A DNA stretch of 64,000 nucleotides. Origin: Micromonospora sp. C31 (GTDB lineage: Bacteria > Actinomycetota > Actinomycetes > Mycobacteriales > Micromonosporaceae). The notes beneath the pieces are model-generated. The model was not told where the DNA came from. It worked only from the letters and a program-made list of their open reading frames with translations, and made no database searches. Position 1 is the first letter of the stretch; each line of letters begins with the position of its first letter. The stretch covers positions 930,001 through 994,000 of the forward strand of contig NZ_JAGPXN010000001.1 in assembly GCF_018070575.1 (NCBI RefSeq). The letters are read 5' to 3'. Positions 33,733 to 42,171 of this stretch are shown piece by piece. The position numbers and the translations under genes are program-made.

Positions 33733-36700
33733 ATCGCAGTTCCACGCCGGGTTCCCCGGCAGGGCGTCCGATCGTCCCGCACGGTAACCGTGCGCGGTCG
33801 TTCGACTACCCGGACGATCCCGAGGCCGACGAGGTCGCCCTCGACCCGGCGCTGGTGACGACACCCGGGCACGGTGGGGTGGGTGTCTTCCAGGCACCCC
33901 GGCCGGCACCACGCCGCATGCCGCCGGCCGAGCCGCAGGCCGCCGGCGACAGCGCCGACATCGACTCGCCCTTCCTCGACCTGTTCGGTGGTACGCGCCC
34001 CGGCGCGAGCCGGCCGGCGGCCCCCTCGCAGCGGACCAGCGGGCGGGAACACGCCACCGCCCCGCAGCCGGCCGCCCCGGCGGCGCTCCCCTCGGCTCCC
34101 GTTCCCCCGCCACCGCCGCCGCCGGTACGGGCCGGCCACCGGACCGACGAGGGCCACCCGGGCGACGCCGCCGACCGGACGCCCTCCCAGGTGACACCGG
34201 CCGCCGACCAGCCACCGGCCGCCGCCTACGAGCAGCCCGCCCGCCCGGCCAGGTCCCGCGTGCCGCACCAGCCCGGGGACCGGCTGCCCACGCTCCGCCC
34301 ACCGGCGCAGGACGCGACCGCCGCCGCGCCGCCCCTCGTGCCGGCGCCGCCGTCCCACCCCGCACCTCCGGAGCCGGCGCCACTCGAACCGCCCGCCCCG
34401 GAACCGGTGTCCGAGCCGTCGTCCGGCCGCAGCGGGGAACGTCCGACGGAGCGGACCGGCCGGGAGGTGGTGCCGCCGCGGCAGCGCTCCGCCGGCCGCC
34501 ACAACCAGCCCACCAAGCCCGTCCGGGTGAAACCGCCGAAGATCAAGTTCGGTGACCGGGACCCGGCGGTCGAGCTGGCCATCACCGAGATCGCCGGCCA
34601 CCTCACCTTCACCCCCAACACGGTCACCGCCTGGTACTGGCTGCCGGAGGTGCGCTGGGCGTTCCGGCCGGACGCGGAACGGGAGGCGCTGCTCTCGGCG
34701 ATCTCCGAGCAGTACGCCGGGCTGGCCGGCTTCCGGCTGCACCTGCGACGCACCACCCGGCCCTTCCCGGCCGACGAGTGGGCCCGCACCATCGACGCGC
34801 ACACCCGCGCGCCGCTGCCCGACGTCGCCGGCACCGTCGGCTGGGGCGACCACCTGGTGGCCGCGCAGCGGCACCTGCTCTCGGTCAACCACGCCGAGGG
34901 GCAGACCTACCTCGGCGTCACCTTCGCCCGCCGGTCCCTCGGCGACTCGCTCACCGAGCGGCTGCTGCGCACCTTCGGCAGGGGCGTCGCCGAGGGCGAG
35001 CGCCGCAAGCTCGGCCGCACCGTCGAGCAGTTCGACGAGGTGCTGGGGGCGTTCGGCATGCGTGGCCGGCGGGTCACCGCGCAGGAGCTGGAGTGGCTGC
35101 TCTACCGCTCCGTGGCGCTCTGCATGGCGCCGCCCGGGGAACTCTCCCCGCTCACCGACGGGCGGTGGGAACGCGGCGACCTGCTCGCCCTCACCGAGCA
35201 GGTCGAGCGCTACCGCACCCCGTACGGCTCGACCGTCAAGCTGGTCAACCGGATGACCGGCGAGGAACGGCACGTCGCCGTGCTGGCGGTCGGCCGGATG
35301 GAACCGCTCGAGATTCCCGAGCGGCACGAGCCCTGGTTGCACTTCCACGAGCGGCTGCCGTGGCCGATGGAACTCTCCACCCGCGTCGACATCCTCGGCT
35401 CCGGCGACTCCTTCCGTAACCTCGAACACCGGCTCCGGATGATCCGCTCCCAGCAGCTCGACTACGCCGAACACGGCATCGACGCCCCGCCCGAGCTGGA
35501 GCGGCTGGCCAAGCGGGCCCTGGTGATCGGCGACGAGATGACCACCGGGCTGCCGGTCGACTCCGCCCGGGCGCACGGCTGGCACCGGATCGCCGTCGGC
35601 GGCCGCAACCGCGAGGAGTGCCTGGAGCGGGCCCGCCGACTCATCCAGCTCTACGCCCGCGAGCTGCGGATCTCGCTGCAACACCCGAAGAACCAGGACT
35701 GGCTGGCCCGCGAGTTCATCCCCGGCGAGCCCATCGCCAACACCGGCTACGTCCGGCGGATGCCGGTCAACCTGCTCGCCGCCGCGCTCCCCCAGGCCGC
35801 CTCCACCGTCGGCGACCGACGCGGCGACCTCATCGGGCGCACCGCGGGCACCTGCCGCCGGCCCGTCTTCCTCGACCTGCACTTCCCGATGGAGGTACGC
35901 GAACGCTCCGGGCTCGCCGTCTTCGTCGCCGAACCGGGCGGCGGCAAGTCCACCCTGCTCGGCGCGCTCGGCTACCTCGCCGCCCGGCGCGGGGTCCAGG
36001 TGACGCTGCTCGACCCGTCCGGCCCGCTCGCCCGGCTCTGCGCCATGCCGGAACTGCGACCGTACGCGCGGGTGCTGAACCTGACCGGCTCCGAGCACGG
36101 CACCCTGGCCCCGTACTCTCTCATTCCGACGCCGCTGCGCAGCGAGTTCGGCGCCGGGGCCCCGGGCGACCGGGAGTTCGAGATCGCGGTCTCCAACGCC
36201 CGCGCCGAGCGGCGGATGCTGGTGCAGGACATCTGCATGATGCTGGTGCCCCCGCAGGTCGCCCGGGAGGCGTCCACCGCCACCCTCTTCCGCCACGCCG
36301 TACGCCAGGTGCCGGCCGAGGAGACCTCCACCCTGGACGACGTGGTCGCCTGCCTCAGCCAGCTCGACGACGACGCCGGCAAGGAACTGGCCAACCTGCT
36401 GCTGGACACCGCCGAGATGCCGCTGGCCATGCTCTTCTTCGGCCGACCGCCGGAAGGACTGCTCGGCGCGGACGCCGCCCTCACCGTGATCACCATGGCC
36501 GGGCTCCGACTGCCCGACCTGAAGATCGAGCGCGAATACTGGTCCGCCGAGGAGTCGCTGGCCCTGCCGATGCTGCACACCGCGCACCGGCTCGCCGTAC
36601 GCCGCTGCTACGGCGGCTCGATGTCGTCGCGGAAGCTGGTCGGCCTGGACGAGGCGCACTTCATGGAGGGATGGCGCTCCGGACGGTCGTTCCTGGTGCG

Positions 36701-37103
36701 GCTCGCGCGCGACTCCCGCAAGTGGAACCTCGCCGCGCTGGTCGCCTCGCAGAACCCGCGCGACATCCTCGGCCTCGACGTGCAGAACCTCGTCTCGACC
36801 GTCTTCGTCGGCCGGATCGCCGAGGACGCGGAGATCGCCTCCGAAGCGCTCCGCCTGCTGCGAGTACCGGTCAACGACGGCTACGAGGCCACCCTGGCCT
36901 CCCTCTCCACCGCCGATGCCACCAGCGCTACCCGGCTCGGCTTCCGGGAGTTCGTCATGCGGGACGTCGACGGCCGGGTGCAGAAGGTCAGGGTCGACGT
37001 CTCGTACGTCGACGGGCTGCTGGACCACCTCGACACCACCCCCGCCGCGATCGCTGCGGCCGCCGGGGTGCTGCCGGCCATCCTGCCGAACATGGAGGCG
37101 TGA
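33729..37103 (+). CDS. VirB4-like conjugation/secretion ATPase
   Basis: A 1124-residue protein. The first 270 residues are Pro/Ala-rich and probably disordered, which is unusual for VirB4. From about 280 onward it has the VirB4/TraE layout: an N-terminal membrane-associated domain (280-700) and a C-terminal RecA-like ATPase with Walker A PGGGKST (Lys740) and Walker B LVGLDEAHFM (Asp974, Glu975), followed by the SQNPRDIL glutamine motif. VirB4 proteins power pilus assembly and substrate transfer. All catalytic residues are intact. It follows the VirB2-like and VirB3-like genes and precedes a VirB6-like gene by one base. Confidence 0.88.
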   Translation: MNRSSTPGSPAGRPIVPHGNRARSFDYPDDPEADEVALDPALVTTPGHGGVGVFQAPRPAPRRMPPAEPQAAGDSADIDSPFLDLFGGTRPGASRPAAPSQRTSGREHATAPQPAAPAALPSAPVPPPPPPPVRAGHRTDEGHPGDAADRTPSQVTPAADQPPAAAYEQPARPARSRVPHQPGDRLPTLRPPAQDATAAAPPLVPAPPSHPAPPEPAPLEPPAPEPVSEPSSGRSGERPTERTGREVVPPRQRSAGRHNQPTKPVRVKPPKIKFGDRDPAVELAITEIAGHLTFTPNTVTAWYWLPEVRWAFRPDAEREALLSAISEQYAGLAGFRLHLRRTTRPFPADEWARTIDAHTRAPLPDVAGTVGWGDHLVAAQRHLLSVNHAEGQTYLGVTFARRSLGDSLTERLLRTFGRGVAEGERRKLGRTVEQFDEVLGAFGMRGRRVTAQELEWLLYRSVALCMAPPGELSPLTDGRWERGDLLALTEQVERYRTPYGSTVKLVNRMTGEERHVAVLAVGRMEPLEIPERHEPWLHFHERLPWPMELSTRVDILGSGDSFRNLEHRLRMIRSQQLDYAEHGIDAPPELERLAKRALVIGDEMTTGLPVDSARAHGWHRIAVGGRNREECLERARRLIQLYARELRISLQHPKNQDWLAREFIPGEPIANTGYVRRMPVNLLAAALPQAASTVGDRRGDLIGRTAGTCRRPVFLDLHFPMEVRERSGLAVFVAEPGGGKSTLLGALGYLAARRGVQVTLLDPSGPLARLCAMPELRPYARVLNLTGSEHGTLAPYSLIPTPLRSEFGAGAPGDREFEIAVSNARAERRMLVQDICMMLVPPQVAREASTATLFRHAVRQVPAEETSTLDDVVACLSQLDDDAGKELANLLLDTAEMPLAMLFFGRPPEGLLGADAALTVITMAGLRLPDLKIEREYWSAEESLALPMLHTAHRLAVRRCYGGSMSSRKLVGLDEAHFMEGWRSGRSFLVRLARDSRKWNLAALVASQNPRDILGLDVQNLVSTVFVGRIAEDAEIASEALRLLRVPVNDGYEATLASLSTADATSATRLGFREFVMRDVDGRVQKVRVDVSYVDGLLDHLDTTPAAIAAAAGVLPAILPNMEA

Positions 37104-37104
37104 C

Positions 37105-39072
37105 ATGGCGCGGGCCCCGGCACGGTTGGCGGCGTTCCTGCTCGCGGTCGGCGTACTCGCCGGGGCCACGATCGGCTGGCCGGCCGTCGGCGCCACGGCG
37201 GCAGCGCCCGCGCCGCTGACGGCCCAGGCGAACGCCGGCCTCTGCACCACCCCGGAGTGGCAGGCCGACTTCCGCGCCTGCGTCGCCAAACTGAAGGAAG
37301 TCGCCGACTCCGAGGTCAAGTGCCGCAACGCTCCGACTCCCGGCACCCCCGACTCCGGGCTCGCCGGTTGGTTCGCGTCACGCCCGGATTCGGCCAAGCA
37401 ACTGGGCCCGAAGGGCCTCTACAGCGACTACGGCTACGCCGGATACAGCTACTCCACGTACGACGTCGACAGCGGTTGCGCGACCGCGGTGCTGCATCCC
37501 GACTACAAGTTCACCAACACGGTGGCCAACGGCGAGTTCATGATCGCCACGGCGATCGTGGGCGCTTCGAACGCGCTGCGGGAACGCGCCTGGGATCCGG
37601 GCTCGATGTGGGGCTGGGCCGACCCGCTGGTGGACCAGGCGACCAAGGCCGTCTACCAGAAGGTGTTCAGTGTCTTCGGCATCGTCACTCTCTGCGTGGT
37701 CGGCCTGTATCTGCTCTGGCGCTCCCGCCAGTCGGACATGAGCAACGCGATGACCACGGCGGGCTGGGCCCTGCTGGTGATGGTTGCGGTGACCGCCCTG
37801 GCCGCCTGGCCGGTCAAGTCGGCCAACATCGCCGACGGCACCCTGGTCACCACTCTGGGCGTGGTCCACGACGCGGTCGGCCCCGCCACCAAGGACATTC
37901 CCGCAGATAAGTGCGCACTGCCCAATCCGAATGCCTGCATCGACAAGCGTCCGCCCGCCGTTCGGGCCAGTGACACGGCGACGGAGGCCATGCTCTACCG
38001 CAACTGGCTACGAGGCGTGCTCGGCTCCGCGGACAGCGAGACCGCGAAGAAGTACGGGCCGGCGCTCTACGACGCGAAGTCGCTCTCCTGGGACGAGGCG
38101 GCGAAGCTCCGGTCGAATCCGGCCACGCGAGAGGCCACCATCAAGGCGAAGCAGCAGCAGTGGGCGCGCGTCGCGCAGCAGATCGAGACCGAGGATCCGG
38201 AGGCGTACGAGTATCTCCAGGGCGTCCGGGACATGGACCGGGTGGGCGCCGGGTTCATCGCGGTGCTGGCCGCCGTGCTCTTCGCGATGTTCGACCTGAC
38301 CGCCTCGCTGCTGGTGCTGCTGGGCTTCCTGATCTTCCGGTGGGCGGTGATCGCCGCGCCGATCCTCGGCACGGTGGGCCTGATGCGGCCGGCCAGCGCA
38401 GGACTGCGGCGATTGGCGAACGCGGTGGTCGCCGCCGTCTTCAACATCGCCATCTTCGGCACCGGCGCGGCCATCTACCTCTTCGCGGTCGACCTCATCA
38501 TGAGCACGCCGACCCTGCCCGGCTGGCTCCAGGTGGTGCTGGTCTGGCTCTGCGGCGTGGTGGGCTGGCTGCTGTTGCGCCCCTACCGCCGGATCACCCA
38601 GCTCGGCGGCAAGGACAGCAGCGAGGCGGTCAGCTCGGCCGGCTCGTGGCACCGACGCTTCTTCCGGGACATGCGCACCGCCGCCCGCCTCGACGTCGCG
38701 GAGCCCGGCGGCACGGCCGAGCCGGCGACGGGCCGGCGCCGTGTCGTGGTGGCGGAGCAACGTACCCTCCGGCCCGAGGCACGGCGGGAGGACCCGGCGC
38801 ACGCCGCCACTCGTGGTGGGCCCGCTTCAACCGCCGGTGGGGAGGAGCGGCAGCGGCCTGACGGCCGCGAGTCCGCCGCCGAGAAGGCGGCACCGTCCGA
38901 GGAACGGGGCACCTCCCGCCCGGTCGCACCCCGACCCCGGCGGCGTCAGCCGGCCACCTGGACGGAACCGGACGTGCCGAATGAGAACCCCTCGTTCGTC
39001 ATCTACCGTCCCGGCTCCGTGGAACGCGAACCTGACCGGCCCACTCCCCGGATCCGGTCCGAGGCACGGTGA
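37105..39072 (+). CDS. VirB6/TrbL-like polytopic membrane protein
   Basis: The 655-residue product has an N-terminal signal-like helix (about 8-35) and a periplasm-side domain with several cysteines. About seven membrane helices follow (around 190-225, 230-250, 375-440 and 445-500), then a 150-residue hydrophilic, Arg/Pro/Glu-rich C-terminal tail. The long loop at 255-370 is soluble. This layout matches VirB6/TrbL/PrgL channel proteins, although primary similarity is weak. The ATG at 37105 lies one base after the VirB4-like stop, and the gene end overlaps the next start by four bases (GTGA). Confidence 0.72.
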   Translation: MARAPARLAAFLLAVGVLAGATIGWPAVGATAAAPAPLTAQANAGLCTTPEWQADFRACVAKLKEVADSEVKCRNAPTPGTPDSGLAGWFASRPDSAKQLGPKGLYSDYGYAGYSYSTYDVDSGCATAVLHPDYKFTNTVANGEFMIATAIVGASNALRERAWDPGSMWGWADPLVDQATKAVYQKVFSVFGIVTLCVVGLYLLWRSRQSDMSNAMTTAGWALLVMVAVTALAAWPVKSANIADGTLVTTLGVVHDAVGPATKDIPADKCALPNPNACIDKRPPAVRASDTATEAMLYRNWLRGVLGSADSETAKKYGPALYDAKSLSWDEAAKLRSNPATREATIKAKQQQWARVAQQIETEDPEAYEYLQGVRDMDRVGAGFIAVLAAVLFAMFDLTASLLVLLGFLIFRWAVIAAPILGTVGLMRPASAGLRRLANAVVAAVFNIAIFGTGAAIYLFAVDLIMSTPTLPGWLQVVLVWLCGVVGWLLLRPYRRITQLGGKDSSEAVSSAGSWHRRFFRDMRTAARLDVAEPGGTAEPATGRRRVVVAEQRTLRPEARREDPAHAATRGGPASTAGGEERQRPDGRESAAEKAAPSEERGTSRPVAPRPRRRQPATWTEPDVPNENPSFVIYRPGSVEREPDRPTPRIRSEAR

Positions 39073-39626
39073 GTGGGGTGCGGCGGGCGGTCGAATTCCT
39101 GGTCACCCGGGTGCTCCGCTCCCGGCTCGGCATCGCGATCGGCATCGCCGTACTCGTGTTCGGGATCATCGGAGCGGCACGATTGGTGTCCGGGCCCGGC
39201 GATCCCACCTCCGGGCTCAGCAACCGCCCCAACCGACCGATCACCACGGTCGCCCCGACCGCAGGTGACGACGGGGCGTTCTCGACGGGCCCTCCCCCCT
39301 CCCCGGTCACCCGATCCGGCGAACTTACGCCGGAGCAGACGGCCAAACGCTTCGTCACCGCCTGGCTCGGCAAGCCGGGCACCACGGCGGAGCAGTGGCA
39401 GGAGGACCTACGTCCCCTGTCGACCCCGGCGCTGACCGACAAGCTTGCCGGCGTCGACCCGTCCGGGGTGCCGGTCGGTCAGACCGACGGCGACGTCACG
39501 CTCCAGCCCCGGGCCGAGAACTTCGTCGAGGTGCTGGTTCCGCTCGACACGGGACGGCTCCGTCTCGAACTGGTGGCACCCGACGGGCGGTGGCTGGTGG
39601 ACGCGGTGGACTGGGAGCAGAAATGA
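39069..39626 (+). CDS. VirB8/TcpC-like membrane-anchored protein
   Basis: A 185-residue protein with one N-terminal membrane helix (about 18-40), a Pro/Thr-rich linker (45-85) and a globular domain (88-185). The domain begins with the helix LTPEQTAKRFVTAWLG and continues with strands ending WLVDAVDWEQ, the pattern of an NTF2-like fold as in TcpC and VirB8. These proteins scaffold type IV secretion channels. GTG 39069 overlaps the previous stop by four bases, and its own stop overlaps the next ATG (ATGA at 39623-39626). Confidence 0.7.
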   Translation: MSGVRRAVEFLVTRVLRSRLGIAIGIAVLVFGIIGAARLVSGPGDPTSGLSNRPNRPITTVAPTAGDDGAFSTGPPPSPVTRSGELTPEQTAKRFVTAWLGKPGTTAEQWQEDLRPLSTPALTDKLAGVDPSGVPVGQTDGDVTLQPRAENFVEVLVPLDTGRLRLELVAPDGRWLVDAVDWEQK

Positions 39627-40792
39627 GCGACGAGACACGGCCCCGCGGTCGACAGCTCCGACTCGGCGCACTGGCCGCCGCGTTGACGGCGACGCTCGCC
39701 CTGCTCTGCTGCACCGGCGGCGCGGGTGCATTCTTCCTGACGGAACTGGGCGGCGAGTCCGCAGATCCCATGATCCCCATGAGCATGGACTGCAAGGAGG
39801 ACTACCGGGTCGACGTACGCGGCAAGATACCCCGGATGTCCGGATACGGCCAGGTCCAGCTCCGCAATGCTGCCCGGATCATCAAGGTCGGGCAGGAGAT
39901 GAAGGTGCCGCCGCGCGGTTGGGTGATCGCCGTCGCGACCGCCATGCAGGAGTCCCGGCTGCGCAACCTGGCGAACCGGACGGTCGGCGAGTCCGGGGAC
40001 CTGCCAAACGAAGGAGTCGGTGCCGATCACGACTCCGTCGGGCTGTTCCAGCAGCGGGCGAGCTGGGGCACCGTGGCTCAACGGATGACGCCCGAGTATG
40101 CCGCCCGGAAGTTCTACGAGAAGCTGGTCAAGGTGCCCGGCTGGGAGACGATGCCGCTGACCCGGGCCGCGCAGGCCGTGCAGATCAGCGCCTTCCCAGA
40201 TGCGTACGCCAAGCACGAGGACAAGGCCGCCCGCATCGTCAACGCGCTGGCCGGCGGAGCCGCCCGGATCGCGCTTGTCAACGGCAAGAAGGCGTGCGAC
40301 CGCGCCGCTGCCGGGAAGATCGCCGCCTCGGGCTGGACAGCTCCCATCCCCGGCGGCGTCGGCTCGGGCTTCCGCACCGCGGAGCGCCCCGGGCACAACG
40401 GGGTCGACATCGCCGCCCCGAAGGGCACCGACATCCGGGTCGCCGCCACCGGGCGCGTCCTGGTGTCCCGCTGTGACCCGGACAATCGGAACCGGCTCAC
40501 GTGCAACGTGGACGGCTGGCCGAACAAGGGTGGCTGCGGTTGGTTCGTCGACGTCCTGCACGCCGGCGGGTTCATCACTCGCTACTGCCACCTGGTCAGT
40601 AAGCCGCGGGTCAAGGTCGGCCAGCTCGTCGAGGCCGGTACGGTCATCGGCGAGGTGGGCAGCAGCGGCAACTCCTCCGGCCCGCACCTGCACTTCGAGG
40701 TGCACGAGGACGCGGACCGGAGCAGCCGCGGCGCCATCGACCCGGTGCCGTTCATGCGGTCGCGTGGTGCGCCGCTCAAGGGCGCGGGATGA
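39623..40792 (+). CDS. Bifunctional cell-wall hydrolase: lytic transglycosylase plus M23 peptidase
   Basis: A 389-residue membrane-anchored enzyme. One helix at about 15-38 anchors it. A lysozyme-like domain (about 70-215) carries the catalytic Glu110 in TAMQESRL and the DSVGLFQQR segment. A C-terminal M23 metallopeptidase domain (about 235-375) has the zinc ligands His258 and Asp262 (GHNGVDI) and the HLH motif (His355, His357). Two-domain hydrolases of this type play the VirB1 role in Gram-positive type IV secretion, opening peptidoglycan for the channel. It is coupled to the VirB8-like gene by a 4-base overlap. Confidence 0.9.
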   Translation: MSDETRPRGRQLRLGALAAALTATLALLCCTGGAGAFFLTELGGESADPMIPMSMDCKEDYRVDVRGKIPRMSGYGQVQLRNAARIIKVGQEMKVPPRGWVIAVATAMQESRLRNLANRTVGESGDLPNEGVGADHDSVGLFQQRASWGTVAQRMTPEYAARKFYEKLVKVPGWETMPLTRAAQAVQISAFPDAYAKHEDKAARIVNALAGGAARIALVNGKKACDRAAAGKIAASGWTAPIPGGVGSGFRTAERPGHNGVDIAAPKGTDIRVAATGRVLVSRCDPDNRNRLTCNVDGWPNKGGCGWFVDVLHAGGFITRYCHLVSKPRVKVGQLVEAGTVIGEVGSSGNSSGPHLHFEVHEDADRSSRGAIDPVPFMRSRGAPLKGAG

Positions 40793-40805
40793 GACGCTCG
40801 CCGTC

Positions 40806-41408
40806 ATGAACGACCCACTTCCCGACCCGTTCGCCGACCATCCGGACTGGGCGCCCCGACCACCCCGACCGATCGAGATCGTGCCGGCCACCGGGCGCGT
40901 CGAGCTGCGCGGGCAGCGCGTGCTGGTCGGCCTGCCCGGGCTCGGCTGGCGTGGTGACCTTCGGGCCGACGACCGGGTGGTGCAGGGCAGTCGGACGTAC
41001 GTGCCGGTAATTCCCGAGCACGAGTGGTACCGGGCGGAGTCCGATCAGGTGGAGGTCTTCGCACCGCTGGTCCCGGTCGAGCGGGTCTGGGTGGAGACGG
41101 TGGGGGCCCGGCGGCCGGACGCGTCAGTGGACCGCGAGACGGGCGTCCGCCTGGTCTCCCTGGACGCCCCGGCGCACCGCGTACCGACCCCGGTCTTCGA
41201 GTCGGACGCCGTCACGGGGCGCCGGGTTGTGCACGTCGTCGACGACGTCGAACACCGGGACCTGCGGGCCGTCACCGAGACCTATTCCGGTGCGGAAGGC
41301 GACATCTGCGTTCGGGTGACCCCGGAGGTGGACTGGTACCGCTGGGCATGGCGAGGTCAGTCTCCGACCACGCTGGAGGTTCCGGTACATCTGCTCTGGA
41401 TTGAGTAG
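40806..41408 (+). CDS. Unknown protein, last gene of the secretion-like operon
   Basis: A 200-residue soluble protein with no membrane helix or signal peptide. It is rich in Val, Arg, Trp and Tyr and looks beta-rich. Two loosely similar segments end in EHEWYRAES and EVDWYRWAW. I recognise no family. It follows the hydrolase gene by 13 bases, so it belongs to the same transcript. It converges with a minus-strand gene whose stop is four bases away, which marks the end of the operon. Confidence 0.6.
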   Translation: MNDPLPDPFADHPDWAPRPPRPIEIVPATGRVELRGQRVLVGLPGLGWRGDLRADDRVVQGSRTYVPVIPEHEWYRAESDQVEVFAPLVPVERVWVETVGARRPDASVDRETGVRLVSLDAPAHRVPTPVFESDAVTGRRVVHVVDDVEHRDLRAVTETYSGAEGDICVRVTPEVDWYRWAWRGQSPTTLEVPVHLLWIE

Positions 41409-41412
41409 TAGG

Positions 41413-41985
41413 TCATGAAACCCTGGCTCCTGTACACACCCGCCAGTCGTCGTCCAAGCGCGTGGTAAACCGCCACGACTGCCGATCACTCTGGGAGATA
41501 CCGTCGACGTGGGCGGCGATAATGAGATCAACCTGAACTTCCGCGCCCTCGCCCTGTTCCTGCACCTGCACCTGCAAACTGCCCCAGCTGATCATGAAGG
41601 TCGTCGCGAATCGCTTCTCGCGTGCGATCAGATCGTCGCGTAACGCCCGAAGCTGGCCGACTTCGCCGGCATTACCGCAGGTGAAGAGGTTCGCGCGGAT
41701 GTCGTTACGATCTACGAGGAAGGCACGCAGGTAGTTGTCCACCACCACATCGGGTGCGCTCCGGTCGGGTGCTGCGGCCCGGTTGTAGAGCACGTATCCG
41801 GCGGCCACTCCGCCGAGGCAGAGTGCCACGACGATGCTCGTGACCACGGTGAGCACGGTGCGCAGCCGCCGCCGTGGCCGCTCCGGCACCGGGGCCGGCG
41901 AGGGCGGCGCCAGGCGGTCGGAGGGTGGCCGTTGCGCCGGTACGCGGGAGACCTGGGAACCGGCGGGGGGCTGCACTGATTCCAC
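41413..41985 (-). CDS. Membrane-anchored protein with NTF2-like domain
   Basis: A 190-residue protein with a Pro/Arg-rich cytoplasmic start, one membrane helix (about 42-66) and an extracytoplasmic domain (78-190). The domain starts DVVVDNYLRAFLVDRND and ends DDDWRVCTGARV, resembling lumazine-binding/NTF2-like folds, with a pair of cysteines. Its function is unknown; similar folds serve as scaffold parts in secretion systems. GTG 41985 follows a TAGCCT -10 element by six bases. The gene is transcribed toward the secretion-like operon and divergently from the FtsK-like gene. Confidence 0.65.
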   Translation of the reverse strand: MESVQPPAGSQVSRVPAQRPPSDRLAPPSPAPVPERPRRRLRTVLTVVTSIVVALCLGGVAAGYVLYNRAAAPDRSAPDVVVDNYLRAFLVDRNDIRANLFTCGNAGEVGQLRALRDDLIAREKRFATTFMISWGSLQVQVQEQGEGAEVQVDLIIAAHVDGISQSDRQSWRFTTRLDDDWRVCTGARVS

Positions 41986-41991
41986 CCTCTG

Positions 41992-41997
41992 AGGCTA
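41992..41997 (-). promoter_or_regulatory. -10 element of a leaderless message for the NTF2-like protein
   Basis: TAGCCT on the minus strand, six bases, then GTG at 41985; no ribosome-binding site. Confidence 0.5.
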
Positions 41998-42171
41998 GCG
42001 GCTCGACGCGGTAGACCCAATGCCCCGGATCCAGCGGATCGTGACGGACCGCATCCCACCGGTGAGATCCACGACATCCCCGGCGCAGTGCCGCCGCGCA
42101 TCCCGGACGTTTCGGCCCGTCTGGGTTACGGTCTCTGCGCGGGGAGGGGTTGCCGACCTCGGGTAGAGGGG

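Noticed and set aside
33654..37397. 1247-codon open frame antisense to the VirB4-like gene
   Set aside because: Composition is that of a shadow frame (Gly/Arg/Val/His-rich, no domain), and the plus-strand gene has intact ATPase motifs.
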